From positions 50,795,898-50,859,897 of the forward strand of contig CM044869.1 in assembly GCA_024500155.1 (NCBI GenBank): a stretch of DNA of 64,000 nucleotides. The letters run 5' to 3'. The position numbers were made by a program, and so were the translations under genes. The notes below the pieces were generated by a model, which was given only the letters and a program-made list of their open reading frames with translations, was not told the DNA's origin and did not search any database. This document shows positions 48,519-59,906 of the stretch, piece after piece (position 1 is the first letter of the stretch; every line of letters starts with the position of its first letter). This DNA is from Chenopodium formosanum (taxonomy: Eukaryota > Streptophyta > Magnoliopsida > Caryophyllales > Amaranthaceae).

Positions 48519-49345
48519 ACATTGCATATACAGGCACCATTATACCCTTCTGTTCACAAAATTCGCATTTTCCCACATTATCACTGAACTGTAATTAATC
48601 CATTTTCCCACATTATCAGTGATATCACTCTATAACTTCATAGCATAACAACATGAACACACAAAAACACACAAACACGACAAACAAATCCATTTTCCAA
48701 CAACACCCCCAAAATTCAACAATTATAATAACAGAAAATCATCCATTTATTTTATAAGATTCATCAATCATCCATCACACAATTTTCAAACAAGTTGTGA
48801 CCCTAAAAATGACAGCTTTCGTATAATCAAATTTCCCCCACAATAAAAAGCAGCACAGATAACAAAAAACCAAAAATCAAAATCTATAACAAACAAACCG
48901 TAAGTTTGCACATATAACAAAAAATCAAAAATTAAAATCTTTAAAAATACAGAAATTAAAATCTATAAAAAATACCAGTGCAAATGTATAATAAAACCCT
49001 AATACTTCAACAAATGCTAAAATCCAAAATTCTTGGCCAAAATCAACAACAAACTAACCGCAAGATGGATGATCAGTGTCTTCAAACCGAGCGCTAGAAT
49101 TTCTACGCCTTCAATTCCCTTGAAATGCTGCAGTTTCTTCCTCGTTTCTTCGTCTCCTTGAGCAAACCTTTCACTTTCCCTCTTTCACTTTTTTCAGATT
49201 ATGAAATCTAATGCTTTCTCTCTCCACTTTTCAGACTTTACAACTGTTCACAAGTGAGGGGCCCACCACTGACGGTTTTTTTTTTTTAAACAAAAAGACA
49301 CCTTTTAAGGCAAAAAGACCAATGTACCCTTACTTGAGACCAAGC

Positions 49346-49366
49346 TGGTCTCAAGTAGGTAGAGAC
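49346..49366 (-). repeat. MULE right subterminal inverted repeat
   Basis: Partner of 30772-30792. It ends 12 bases before the right end of the element, mirroring the left side. A further GAGACC…GGTCTC palindrome lies just inside (49335-49351). Confidence 0.85.
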
Positions 49367-49460
49367 TTAAAAAACCTCATCTTTGTTGGCATCATGCCAA
49401 GGGGAAGGAATATAGTATGGATTTCCTTATGATTTGGATTTTTATGAATTGCTTTTTCTA

Positions 49461-50025
49461 TGTTTTTTTTTTTTTTTTTTTTCAGTTGACACGTTTTTTA
49501 TACTTACACTTTTTCTTTTAAGCGTGTTTTGTAATTTATACATAATAAAAAAAATATAGTCATGTGGAATTTTTACTTATTGGTAATTAAATATACTCTC
49601 TCCGTTTCAATTTATTAGTCCCATATACTATTTTGGGCGTTTAAAAAAGATATACTCATATTGAATGTATTTCACTTTTAACTTAGTTTTTATTTCTTAT
49701 TTTATACATATTAAATTCTAATTGGTTAAATTAATTGATTGTAAATTGATGACATGACTTTAAGTAAAGAAATTACTCCCTTGATTTATGCAATTATGGC
49801 TAATGCTTTCCTAAAAAAAATCAAAAAATTTAAATAAGGCAAAACTATTTATGAATTGTTTTTTACTTTAATGTTAGATTCCCAATATTCTTCTTTTCTT
49901 ATTTTATGTGATTGATTCCATTTGGGACTATTATATTGAAACGGAGGGAGTATTAATTAATGGTTGAATTTAAGAGGCATTGACAAACGCGACTAAAACG
50001 TGTCAATTAAAAATAACGAAGGAAG
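49461..50025. mobile_element. Stowaway-like MITE (outer), split by a second Stowaway
   Basis: Right end …GTGTCAATTAAAAATAACGAAGGAAG next to TA (50026-50027); left end a T-rich stretch, then CAGTTGACACG, next to TA (49459-49460). This is the same family as the MITE at 17830-18084, but its left terminus is eroded. It starts about 80 bases right of the MULE. Confidence 0.5.
49596..49950. mobile_element. Stowaway MITE nested in the outer one
   Basis: Left end CTCTCTCCGTTTCAATTT, right end TATTGAAACGGAGGGAG, flanked by TA (49594-49595 and 49951-49952). TAGTCCCATATA near the left end is matched by TTTGGGACTA near the right end. 355 bp. Confidence 0.8.
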
Positions 50026-50116
50026 TATTATATTATATATATTCATGCATATAGCATAAAATAAATTCAATAATTAAAAATAACCAATATCAGTACTCAT
50101 ATAGTCTCAAAGTTGA

Positions 50117-50221
50117 AACTATTTGATTGCATTATGATGAGCATTACCCTAGAAAAAGTAGAGAATGAAATTATTTGATTGCATTCTGATGAGCATTACA
50201 CTAGAAAGGTAGAGAAAACAA
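50117..50221. repeat. Diverged tandem duplication, two units of about 52 bp
   Basis: AAACTATTTGATTGCATTAT… is followed by AAATTATTTGATTGCATTCT…, both continuing GATGAGCATTA and CTAGAAA. It lies in the spacer before the six-exon gene. Confidence 0.8.
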
Positions 50222-50829
50222 AGGCTATGCACTAGTATACCAGTGCTTGAAACTTAAACTCCTCAACGGACTACGCCACTACTCCATACTTTTACCAGCA
50301 GATGTTTCACCTGGAATTACATAATTTAAAATTTTAAAATATACTTGTGTTAACACGTAGGAATTTTATATTTCTACTTTATAAAGGAAAACAATGTTGA
50401 AATTTATTAAAAGTTACAAAAGTTTATGGTTAATTAATTTGATCGAGAGTTAGGCTTTTAGAATCCTTAGGTTGTGCTATTTCATTAAAATAATCAATAG
50501 TAGATGTCGTAAGTAATTATGTAACCACAAATAATTTTCACAGTGGGTGATTGGGTGATTTTCACATTCATGTTCATGTCACACTAATTAAAGTCCTTGA
50601 TTTGCTCTTTCCTTACAAATTAAGATCTTAGCCCACTAAACACACATTTTATTAGCTATTAAAACCTAATAATTATATGAATTGGTATTTAAATTCAAAT
50701 ATTCATGCCCTCTTAATCACGTGCTTTAAGCCTTTAACCGTTTGAATCAAATTAAGCCCCATTTCATATATATACTTTTTGTTTTCTTCCTCTTCAACAT
50801 TGCACCAAACCAATGAATGATGAATAATA

Positions 50830-53575
50830 ATGTGCGAACATTGGATGATCAAGAAGTTAGCAAAGTTGCAAGGCAAAGGTTTGTGCATTCAAGTTTCTTT
50901 TCCATTTTCGCATTATATGATTGTAATACTTCCATTCGTTTATGTTCTATCCACTTATGTATTTTCATCTACCAAATCATAGTTTAAGTACAATATTTGA
51001 ATGAAGTCGTAAAGGGCAAGAGTTTTCACTTAGTACAATATTTCTCGTATGCATACAAGGTACAAACACATGGACATATAATATATACTTAGTTGTACCA
51101 AAGTACCAAACACAAGCAACAACCGGATTATGCATAGAAAATTGTCGTAAGGGGCAGAGAAAGTAGTTGTTTATTTTATTTGAAACTGGATTTTTATAAT
51201 GTTGATAGTATACTTGCTACTTAGGATTTAGTCATCATGGGTTTTAATAGTCTACTATTATGGTCCTCAACCATTTCTTCAACCTTATTATTTAAAGGGA
51301 ATTTTAACTTTTACTTCCAAAAAAAAAATCAAAAAATAGTTTTTTACCACCAAAACTTCTAAAACTTTTATTTTACCACCAAAAAAAATTCTAAAAATTG
51401 TTTTTTACCACCTAACGTCAAGAAAACCGTTAAATCTAACGGTTAAAAAACAATTTTTAGAAGTTTTGGTGGTAAAAAATAATTTTTTTGATTTTTTTTG
51501 TTGGTAAAAGTCAAAAAATTCTTATTTAAAAGGAATTATACTTTTAATTATTCTGATGATTACATTATAATTCATTTAAACAATCTTTAAATAGAATTCA
51601 ACTGAAATTATGAACACCATTATTCTAAACATGCCACCCACAACTCAAAGCTAAGGCAAAGAAAGAAAAGACAGCAAAACTATTGATGATAGATTCTGTA
51701 AATTCATCCTCAATAAGTCAATATACTTGTGAAAATAGAGTCCATTATTTCTCTGAATGCATTACCATTCTTTTCTTTTTTCAGTGATGTGCAAATGTTC
51801 ATATATTAATGACAGAGATTTGAATAACCGGCGAAACAGAGTTGCTCTTCCTTCCTCTGCTTCATCCTCTCGAGTCACGACACCTACAAACCCGGTTTCA
51901 TCCCCTTCATCATCAGCTTCACAAAGAGAGATTTTCACTACCACATTCATCACTTCACCAAGAGCATCACCACCAAGGTCAAGGGCTAATAACACTCCTA
52001 GAAGCTCATCATCACCGCGACAATCAGAAGCACTGGAAGCCAAATCAACGACTTGGATAGCCAAGGATGAGGCTAGGAGTGGTGGTAACAACACCCCTAG
52101 ACTATTCCTCTCAAAACTCAAGCCAAGGAAGCTTAAAAGGCGCATTAATATTGGCTCGACACAGTCTAATAGCAGTGGTTCAGGTGATGTAGAGGAAGCT
52201 GATTGGCCTCCCTTTGCTGATGAAGACTACATTGTTTTCTGCTTCGAAGAGGACGGTGCATTTCATGTTATAGAGGATAGTCCAATGGCTAACAGTCCAA
52301 AGGTAAGGTTACATGAAACTTTTTACAGATTGTTTGTATGTGATTCGTGAACATAGTTGAACGAGATCCTCTTCCTTTAAACCTTATTCAATCTTATTCC
52401 AAGAGGGTGCCTGAATGGTCTAATAACGAAAGAGAATGTTCACAGGAACATAGTAGTAGACTAGTCATAGTAATGTTATTACAAGAGGGTGTTTGAAGAC
52501 TCTGATCTAATATTTTTTTATGGGAAAATGGGGTTTGAACAGCCTCAATGTGAAGAACATGGGAGCGTCGCCTGCATTTGTAGGGACGAGAACAAGGATG
52601 TAAACCACCTGAGCCTTATAAATAGAAGAGACTGTTTCTTACCAAATAAAGAGGTTAGATATGAATCCCTTAAAACATGTTAGGAGTTTAGTCGATAATG
52701 CAGGTTATGTACTGATCTGATGATGACATTGGTGATTGGCTGCAGGCTGAGGAAGAGATGAGTCCTAAGCTGCACCACAATGGAACTAATATTAGTGATC
52801 ATTTGTTGGAAAATAACAAATTCGTACATGATATTGAATCGACTGAATCGATGGAATGCAGAAATGGATCAGTTGAATCAACAGCGTCCAGTAAATTGGA
52901 TTATGAAGAGCAGTTCCAGATTGAACATAACACTGAAGTAGAACTTTCATCATCCCCCTGGAACGTGATAGACCAAGACGGCAACAATGTCAATGCTCTT
53001 CTAGCTTATAGGAGAGACTGTTTGTTACCCAACACAGAGGTAAAAACAACTATTTTCTTACAAGAATTCAACTTTTTTGTCCCCTAATCATCAATATCTT
53101 TTGTGTGTTTCTGTCAATTTTCAGATTGACGAGGAAGATATCTTTTTGAGTCCAAAATCTAAAATGGGAGTTATGATAAGGATTGATGACCTATTGAAGG
53201 GAGATAATGACATGTCAAGCATAGAGTCTGATCAATCCAGTGGCTTCAGTGGATCTGATTCTAGGGGTGATCAAGACGATCAACTCGAGGGGAATGAAGA
53301 ACTGGCTTCAGAGTCTGCTAAATCAAGCACATCGAATATATCAAATACCAGCTCAACCTCTTTTGAATTCCCTGTGTAAGTTTTTTCAGATTCAAAAGAA
53401 GAAAAAATTCGAGGTTTGGTTAATGATAATATGCTGACAATATGAATGTTGGTCATGTTATTGCAGATTGGAATGGGCGTGGATGGGTAGTCCAGTTACA
53501 TGGCCAAGATCAGGGAGGGCAGGGTTCAGAAAATACAAATCTCGCCCAGCGTGTCTCAGATGCTGTAAATTCTGA
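50830..53575 (+). CDS. Plant-specific protein of unknown function, 443 aa, six exons
   Basis: Exons 50830-50878, 51785-52302, 52543-52653, 52746-53039, 53125-53375 and 53467-53575, all GT-AG and in phase. The start is the ATG at 50830 (MCEHWMIKKLAKLQGKVMCKC); upstream ATGs in other frames stop or do not join exon 2. The protein is largely disordered: a Ser/Pro/Arg-rich region with TPR(S/L) motifs (residues about 45-125), a basic patch (LKPRKLKRR), then acidic WPPFADEDYIVFCFEEDGAF. Exons 3 and 4 both end in (N/Y)RRDC(F/L)LPN(K/T)E. The C terminus FEFPVLEWAWMGSPVTWP … CLRCCKF resembles an F-FPVL-W-GSPV…CC.F tail I associate with several uncharacterised plant proteins; I cannot name the family. 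Intron 1 holds a foldback MITE. A TATATATA-like box lies at about 50768. Confidence 0.82.
51297..51521. mobile_element. Mutator-like foldback MITE with 9-bp TSD, in intron 1
   Basis: 225 bp. TTATTTAAA flanks it at 51288-51296 and 51522-51530. Left end GGGAATTTTAACTTTTAC; right end GTAAAAGTCAAAAAATTC. The arms (TTTTTTACCACC … GGTGGTAAAAAA) meet at AACCGTTAAATCTAACGGTT, so nearly the whole element is one hairpin. Confidence 0.88.
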
Positions 53576-54025
53576 AAAATTTCCCGAATCGCTGGAAAAT
53601 TAAGTGTGCATGCCTCCTTCATGGTGTTGATACTTTCATTTAACTGAAGTACATTTTTTGCAAACAAATCTTAGGAATAAATTCAATACAGGGGATCAGA
53701 GACATTGAAAACCAAATCTAGTAACTTTTCACCATTCACATTGCGCGCAGTTCATACAGTTAAACAACTCTCACACAGATGAAACATGAGAGTTGGTCAT
53801 TCCTAAACAAAAGTGCTACTCCGTACCTCTTTACTTTCTTTTTAAACATATAAACAATGCAGTTCAAAAGCCAAACAAAGAGGGCTGCCTGATCTAATTT
53901 TGTGATGGTGACAGCAAATCCTGAAGACGTCAAATGAGTCTCCATGAACGAACTGCCTTGCATGATAAAGATGTGATCGCCACAAGCTTGCCTGCATAAT
54001 TTTATAATACAGTAGTGGCTGGGCG
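53576..54025. other. Convergent 3' regions of the six-exon gene and MPB2C-like gene
   Basis: 450 bases between the two stop codons, on opposite strands. No other gene seen. Confidence 0.6.
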
Positions 54026-56041
54026 TTAAGACTCAGCATTGGCACTGAAAACAATCAACTGAAGATGTAACCTTGCTCTAGCTGCGGCAAGAAGTGATTC
54101 CTCGTCTTGCCTCTCTTTAGCCAAAGCGACCGCTGCAACATAAGCTTCCCTTGCCTCCTCCATCTTTTGCAGATCAGTTTCATCGACATTGTCCTATTGA
54201 AATCAATATATTTAATTGTAAATCAGGTTGGGTTAAGATCGAGTCATCTAAGACTGAAATGCTTCTAAAATGCTTGAATAAAGCTGATGTTGTTTAGATC
54301 TTTAGGGTTCAGTTCTACAGCACCTACCTATAAAATGACAGAACAGGATATATGTTAATTAGTACTGTACTACTGTGGGAGATTGAAGACTTACTATGTC
54401 AGGGAGATTATCCACATAGTATGGTGAAGTGTCATAATCCTCACTCGGAGTGAATGCGTCGTCCTTTGACAATCCTTCAAATATATGCATTAATGATGAA
54501 ATCTGCAACTGCAGGGCATCTAACTCTTCTTGGAGCCTCTCTGCCTTCTGATTGGATGTCTTTGCTTCCCACTGTAACTTCTCAACAGCTGCTTGTTTGT
54601 CTGCCAGCTTTATCTGAGCAAAAATAACAAGACAATATTCATAAAAAAACAATTGATTGCATTAAAATATGGCAAAGCTGAAGATACGCTTTTACAGAAC
54701 ACTATGGGTAAAATAAGCCTCTTTCATCTATATGGGTAAAATAAGCCTATTTCATCGATTAGAGACTAACTGAAGTCTATAAATTGAGAATTGGCTTTAT
54801 AAGGGTAAGAGAAAGGGGAAGAGGCAAGGAAACCAGCGAAAATACTCAAAAGAGTCCTGAAAAATGGGGGGAAAAAATAGTGATTCTAATTGAAGTCTAA
54901 TAAATTGAGAATTGGCTCTAATTAGGGTATGAGAAAGAGTAAGAGGCGAGGAGACCAGGGAAAGACTCAAAAGAGTCATGGAAAAAGAGAGAGGAGGGGG
55001 GGGGGGGGGGGGAACAAGATTAAAGGAGGAGGCGACACATGTCTCCCTAAAGGGGTTTTCTTTTTTTTTTTTTTTTTCTAATTAAATTCTAGCAGTATAG
55101 AGTATGAAGATTGATTGATGATGAATCAAACGCATAATTGAAGCAATAGAATTTCCTAAGTTATACTCACTTGCATTTTTTGCATTTTACACCGTTTCCA
55201 ATGCACTACACTACTTAGGCCATTAATATCTTTAATTTGAGTATTAATAGTCATACAAAGTTGATATTGAAAATTCATAACAATATGAATCTAATAAGAT
55301 TCAGCTTGATAATGTTTTTTCTTATATATACACTATTAGACATGGTAAAAAAAAAAAAAATGATCTTGTGAATAGTAAATGGGTAGGACTAATGACTTTA
55401 TGTTAACAAACCATCATTCAACCATTCAGTAAGTAAATGCTTAGATCCCTAGAGTTCTCAAGTCTCAAGAGCATTAACTGTTCAAATTCAGGACAACACT
55501 CGATGATCAAATAAGATAAATACAGCTTTGTGATCCTCATGAACTTCAACATTAACTCATCTTTCACAAAAGAAAGACCAAGGATATCTCTACAGAAAAA
55601 CAGTTCAGTAACAATCAAGAGTATCCAGAGTTAAGAGTGTCAAGACTCCTATAATAATTTTTCATATAAATCACTCCAACTAGACACTTGTTTAGAATTA
55701 GCCTTTTAGAGCCCTGGTAACTTCTCCCTGTGCTCTGATCAGATTATAACTAGAGCAAGAAGTAAGTTCTATGAACAACACCCCTTTCCTATCCACAACG
55801 CCATATTATGTATTCAAATTCATACCTGCACTTACATAAAGTGCTAGATGAACAAATGTTTAAACAATAACATCAATCAAATCCTTAACCCAAAAGATAG
55901 GGGCAGCTACATGAACCAAAATTTTATCTCCTATACTCATTAACAATGATCCTCTACTTAAATCCCACTCTGTCCAATGTTAAATGTTCCTGCAAACCCA
56001 ACTTCATCATGTTCTTAACTCCTTCCATCCAAGAGATGACC

Positions 56042-56087
<46 letters not shown>

Positions 56088-58503
56088 AGAAGAAGAACGG
56101 GCTGTAGGCCTGTAGGTTCAAAGACGAATATAGAAAGAAATTTTTCAACACAGACAATTTCTCAAATGAAAAAGCTGAAAGTTCAGATACAAATATTCCA
56201 ACCGCCTTGCTTTCTCATTTGTGACAAACCCTCACCAGCCTCCCCCTTTATTTTACTGATGTTTGCAATTTTCCATTAATGGGTTCCCCCCCAATCAAGA
56301 TTCAATAATTACTTTAGCTTCTGATGTAACAACACCCATAATTCCACAAACTTCCGACTCCAGCAAACTGGTGACAATTAAACCCTTTAAATAATCTTGG
56401 CAGTTGGCAATACGTAGTTAATGAAAAGAAGTCTTCTGTTAGGAATAAAGAAAGACCCATCCACTAGACTACCTGTCTACCGACTATGGCCCTGCGTGAG
56501 TTTATACAGGTTAAAATACAAGCAATTATACCTTGGGTCTAGATGGGCCATGTAAATGCATTGATGCAGTATACACTGCCAGTACCCAAATAAAAGGTTG
56601 ATGCAGAATACACAGACACAGCAGAACAATTGCAACAGACAAGAAACTTGATACAAAACATTTAAACATGGACTATGCTAGAGTTTGAAGGGCAATGATA
56701 CGAGAAGCTGCAACAGTCTCACAGATAACGGACGAGAGTGTAGTCCTGCCATTGCCCCTGGTGCTTAAAGATATCTAATAGAACCTTTTCCAAAGATATC
56801 AAGCATTCAAGGCTACTTGTCACTTATGTTCATAATGTCTACATTATTAGTTCTCAGAGAATCCCAAGAGTATACAGCTCATAAGCTCAAGCAGGACCAG
56901 GTAAACTGCACACCTTATAAAATTTCAAGCAATTTAAATTTATGCCAGTCACAACTATGAGAGTAGCATCATGCTACAGTTTTTAGCAACTGGTCCACAA
57001 GAGCTGCATAATCTATTAGCAACATGCAGAAAAGCAAGAATACCTAATAGATATAATTTTATACAAGAAAACAGCGAAGACATCAAGACACAGTAAATAA
57101 AATCAGGCAGAGCAATACCTTAGCATCATTTAGCTGCGATAGACTTGACTTAACCAGAGAATCCTTTTCAGAGGCGAATTGCTTCAACTCATTTACTTGT
57201 GACTGAATTAAATTAATTTGACTCTTAGACTTCTCTGCTGCTTTTAAGAGTTCATCCTTTTCCGCCAATTGCCGTCGTAGATCCTCTACCTGCTCCCGAA
57301 GAGAGTTCAACTCTTCTTTTTCTGCAGCCATAGTTGCTGAGGAAACTGATTGATCATCTGGAGATCCATCTGTATCATTCTTAGAATACTTGTCTTGTAC
57401 TTTATCTGCATGCTTAGACTTAACTCCATTCCTATTATTCTGATGAAAGCAAAACAAAACCCATTTTAAAAATTGTCTCAAGCACATAACTTTTGCAATC
57501 ATTGTCACAAATTGAGTTACATCAACTTCATACTCCATGGCCTTACTTAAACCCTATGGACCAAAATGCAATCACTTAATTACGCAACAGAATGACTTCA
57601 AGCGGAAAAAATTAAAAGAGAATGCAAGCAATGAGACTCTCTAAAGTGCTATCAATCTACTTTTTACAGAATATTAAGCAGACTTAAAAACTTAACAATG
57701 TTGGTACATTTTCTTCAATTTCTCAATATCCCAACTTCTTCATTCATTTGTTCATACATTGCACAATTATCATGTCATCCTTGCACTTGCATTTTCCACA
57801 AAATATCCTTTAACATACACATTTGACAATTTCATCTTACCCCCCTACCCCTCCAACCCCAAATGCCAGGTTAAACATTTACAACCCAATACACAAAAGT
57901 TACAATTTTTAAAAATATTGATGTCAACTAGCTTAGTTTGTTAAAGTCTTTGGGGTGGTACCCAAAAATTTTACCTTCTTGGAATCTCTAGAAGGTGTCT
58001 TGGTATAAATCATAGAACCCCGTCTGGTAAATGAGCTGGTAGCGTTCCGATCCTATATAATTCAAATTAAAATCAAATTAGAATCAAATTATTTTACATA
58101 ATTACACCAGAAATTAGGGCAATGTAGAATGAATTAATCCCAAATCAAAGAAAGAGACCGAAGAAGAACTATTGCCACAGAAAGCGAGACAAAATCTCGA
58201 AATTTTCCCCATAATAATAATTTCCTCTTCTTCTTCCACATTTCGCGGATTCAAAAAATCAAAATTCAAAATTAAAAATTTGGGGAAGAAGAAGAAAACA
58301 AAAGAGGAGAGAGAAAGAGAGAAAATTACGATAAGGGATTGAACGAGAGGAACGATTTCAACAAGATCGTTGTATAAAACCCGATCCAAATTATCGCTGA
58401 ACCCAGATTTATTATTCGGGTGGTCGCCATTAAAACTGGCCGAAGACCTCTCATCCATTTCCACGTAGTCTTGTTCTTCTGGCCCTCTTCTTCCTGAATA
58501 CAT
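54026..58503 (-). CDS. MPB2C: MPB2C-like microtubule-associated coiled-coil protein
   Basis: Five exons, 58330-58503, 57975-58052, 57119-57439, 54395-54613 and 54026-54193, all in phase, 319 aa. MPB2C is a plant microtubule-associated protein that binds a tobamovirus movement protein and KNOTTED1-type homeodomain proteins and limits their cell-to-cell movement. The N terminus (MYSGRRGPEEQDYVEMDERSS) is acidic and disordered. Residues about 110-235 form a long coiled coil (EKEELNSLREQVEDLRRQLAEKDELL … QAAVEKLQWEAKTSNQKAERLQEELDALQLQ, broken here by exon joins), followed by ISSLMHIFEGLSKDDAF and a C-terminal helix (LQKMEEAREAYVAAVALAKERQDEESLLAAARARLHLQ) that is strongly conserved in the family. 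Intron 3 is 2.5 kb. Its position near the helicase and asparaginase genes fits Arabidopsis At5g08120. Confidence 0.92.
54996..55012. repeat. Poly(G) run of 17 bases
   Basis: In MPB2C-like intron 3, after a purine-rich GAGAGAGGAG stretch and about 50 bases before a T-run at 55061-55077. Confidence 0.9.
56042..56085. repeat. Poly(A) run of about 44 bases followed by (GAA)n
   Basis: In MPB2C-like intron 3. It could be the tail of a retroposon, but I see no body or target duplication. Confidence 0.85.
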
Positions 58504-59404
58504 TTTCTCTCTCCTCGAAATGTGGGGAGTGAGTGAGTGAGTGAGTGAGTGAGAGCGAGTTGATTTGAAATTTGAGTGTCGGATGAAGATCGAAGAAGAA
58601 AAAATTTCCGCCGTCGATTGAGTGAGGAAGAAGAGTTTGATTCAGAAACACTCCAACACTTCACTCAATTGCCCCTCTTTAATTTTTTTTTTTTTTTATC
58701 TCACTCCCTCTCTTTGCATTTCAAATTGTGAATTTGTGATTATTTTTTTTTTCCTCTCTCTCGGATAATGCTAGGGTTGTATATAAACATTTAATATATT
58801 TTATTTTTTAATACCCTTTATTTTTAAGTACCTGTTCTATTTCTCTATGTATAGTTTTAGGAGAAATTAAAAAAGGTAATAAAATATGGAGGTAGCGGGG
58901 TAGGTGGAAAAAAAAATTATAAAAAGCAAAAGTAGTTAAGAGAATTGGAGAAAAAAGAATATGAAATTAATAAAATGCTATTTATGTTGGGTTCACTAGT
59001 TGAGAGAAATGAATCAAATATTGTAAAAGCTTTCCAAATAAGGAAATGGAGCAAGTATTTAAAAACGACCGTAAATGAAAAGTGAATCAATTATTTAAAA
59101 ACGAAGGGAATATTAAGTTGGAAATTTATCGACAATTTACGATTAAATCGGTATAATAAATGTTTATAATCTAGGTCAGATCTCGTGCCATGCACGGTAT
59201 ATTTTAATTTTCATTATTAAATTAGCAATATATTTAAATAAAAAAATTTCTAAAACTATATTGTGAACAAATTTTTACCAAAATATGGTTATTTTCTCTT
59301 ATTTCATGTCTTTACAAAAATTTAAACATTGAATATCACATGAAAGTGTGGTTTAGTACTTTAATTTAGTCGAATGAGTATTTTATAATTATGTCAAATG
59401 ACTG

Positions 59405-59517
59405 ATTTTTAAAACGGTTGGTAGTTAGTAACCGACTATCATAATGGTCAGTAATTAGCAACCGTTTTTAAAATCATTTGCTAATATTGATCGCTACAAA
59501 TGCATTTTCTTGTAGTG
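59405..59517 (-). mobile_element. CACTA (En/Spm)-type terminus, probably a remnant
   Basis: On the minus strand it begins CACTACAAGAAAA (59517 down to 59505), the usual plant CACTA terminus. Inward follow subterminal words: GGTTGCTAATTACTG and GTTAGTAACCG-type inverted units around 59420-59470. I find no matching second terminus nearby, so only one end seems to remain. Confidence 0.55.
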
Positions 59518-59845
59518 GTCTTTGATTGTATGTGTAATTTTAAATTTTCAAACACAAAATTGATGTATCCTTTTTATTTCTTACTATTAATCAAAGAAGT
59601 ATTTATAAACTATATATATATATCCCTAATTCAGTAATTATTCTTGTCAAGTATTATGAAGATTATATTCTTAAATAAATTCTCAAAGATTGCATTTTTT
59701 AAGTAATTATATGTTGCCGGACCACATACCTATAGTAGTTGGCTTGCATATCCATCTATAGGATGTAAAAGATTTTTACTTATTTTATAAGGCTAACTAT
59801 GACAATTATTAAAATTTCCTAAAATATAAAAGTTTTATAATAGGA

Positions 59846-59904
<59 letters not shown>
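59846..59904. repeat. T17A42 homopolymer tract
   Basis: 17 T followed directly by 42 A. Confidence 0.9.

Positions 59905-59906
<2 letters not shown>

Larger units (their letters stand above)
30760..49378. mobile_element. 18.6-kb Mutator-like element (MULE) carrying six genes, 9-bp TSD
   Basis: ATCTTTGTT occurs at 30751-30759 and again at 49379-49387: an exact 9-bp duplication, the MULE hallmark. Counting inward from each end, positions 13-33 are an inverted repeat (30772-30792 against 49346-49366, 19 of 21 bases matching) at the same distance from both ends, and positions 39-43 match again. The outermost 12 bases are diverged. Inside lie, rightward, a MULE transposase, an XRCC3-like ATPase, an unknown ORF and a GRF zinc-finger protein; and, leftward, an endonuclease-fragment protein and a Ulp1 protease. 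Sequences similar to the neighbours resume outside the two duplications. A MULE gene with a Ulp1 domain places it near the Kaonashi group. Its age is unclear: the duplication is perfect, but two genes carry breaks. Confidence 0.9.
48186..49378. other. MULE right flank: Ulp1-gene 5' region and right terminus
   Basis: Upstream region of the Ulp1 gene. It contains four copies of TGGTATT/AATACCA palindromes at 48401-48518 and a pyrimidine-rich region at 49140-49240. The terminal repeat is at 49346-49366. A 5' non-coding exon is possible near 49060-49150 but not demonstrable. Confidence 0.55.

Noticed and set aside
56042..56085. Poly(A) run as the tail of a SINE or processed gene
   Set aside because: No element body, promoter boxes or target duplication could be found around it.
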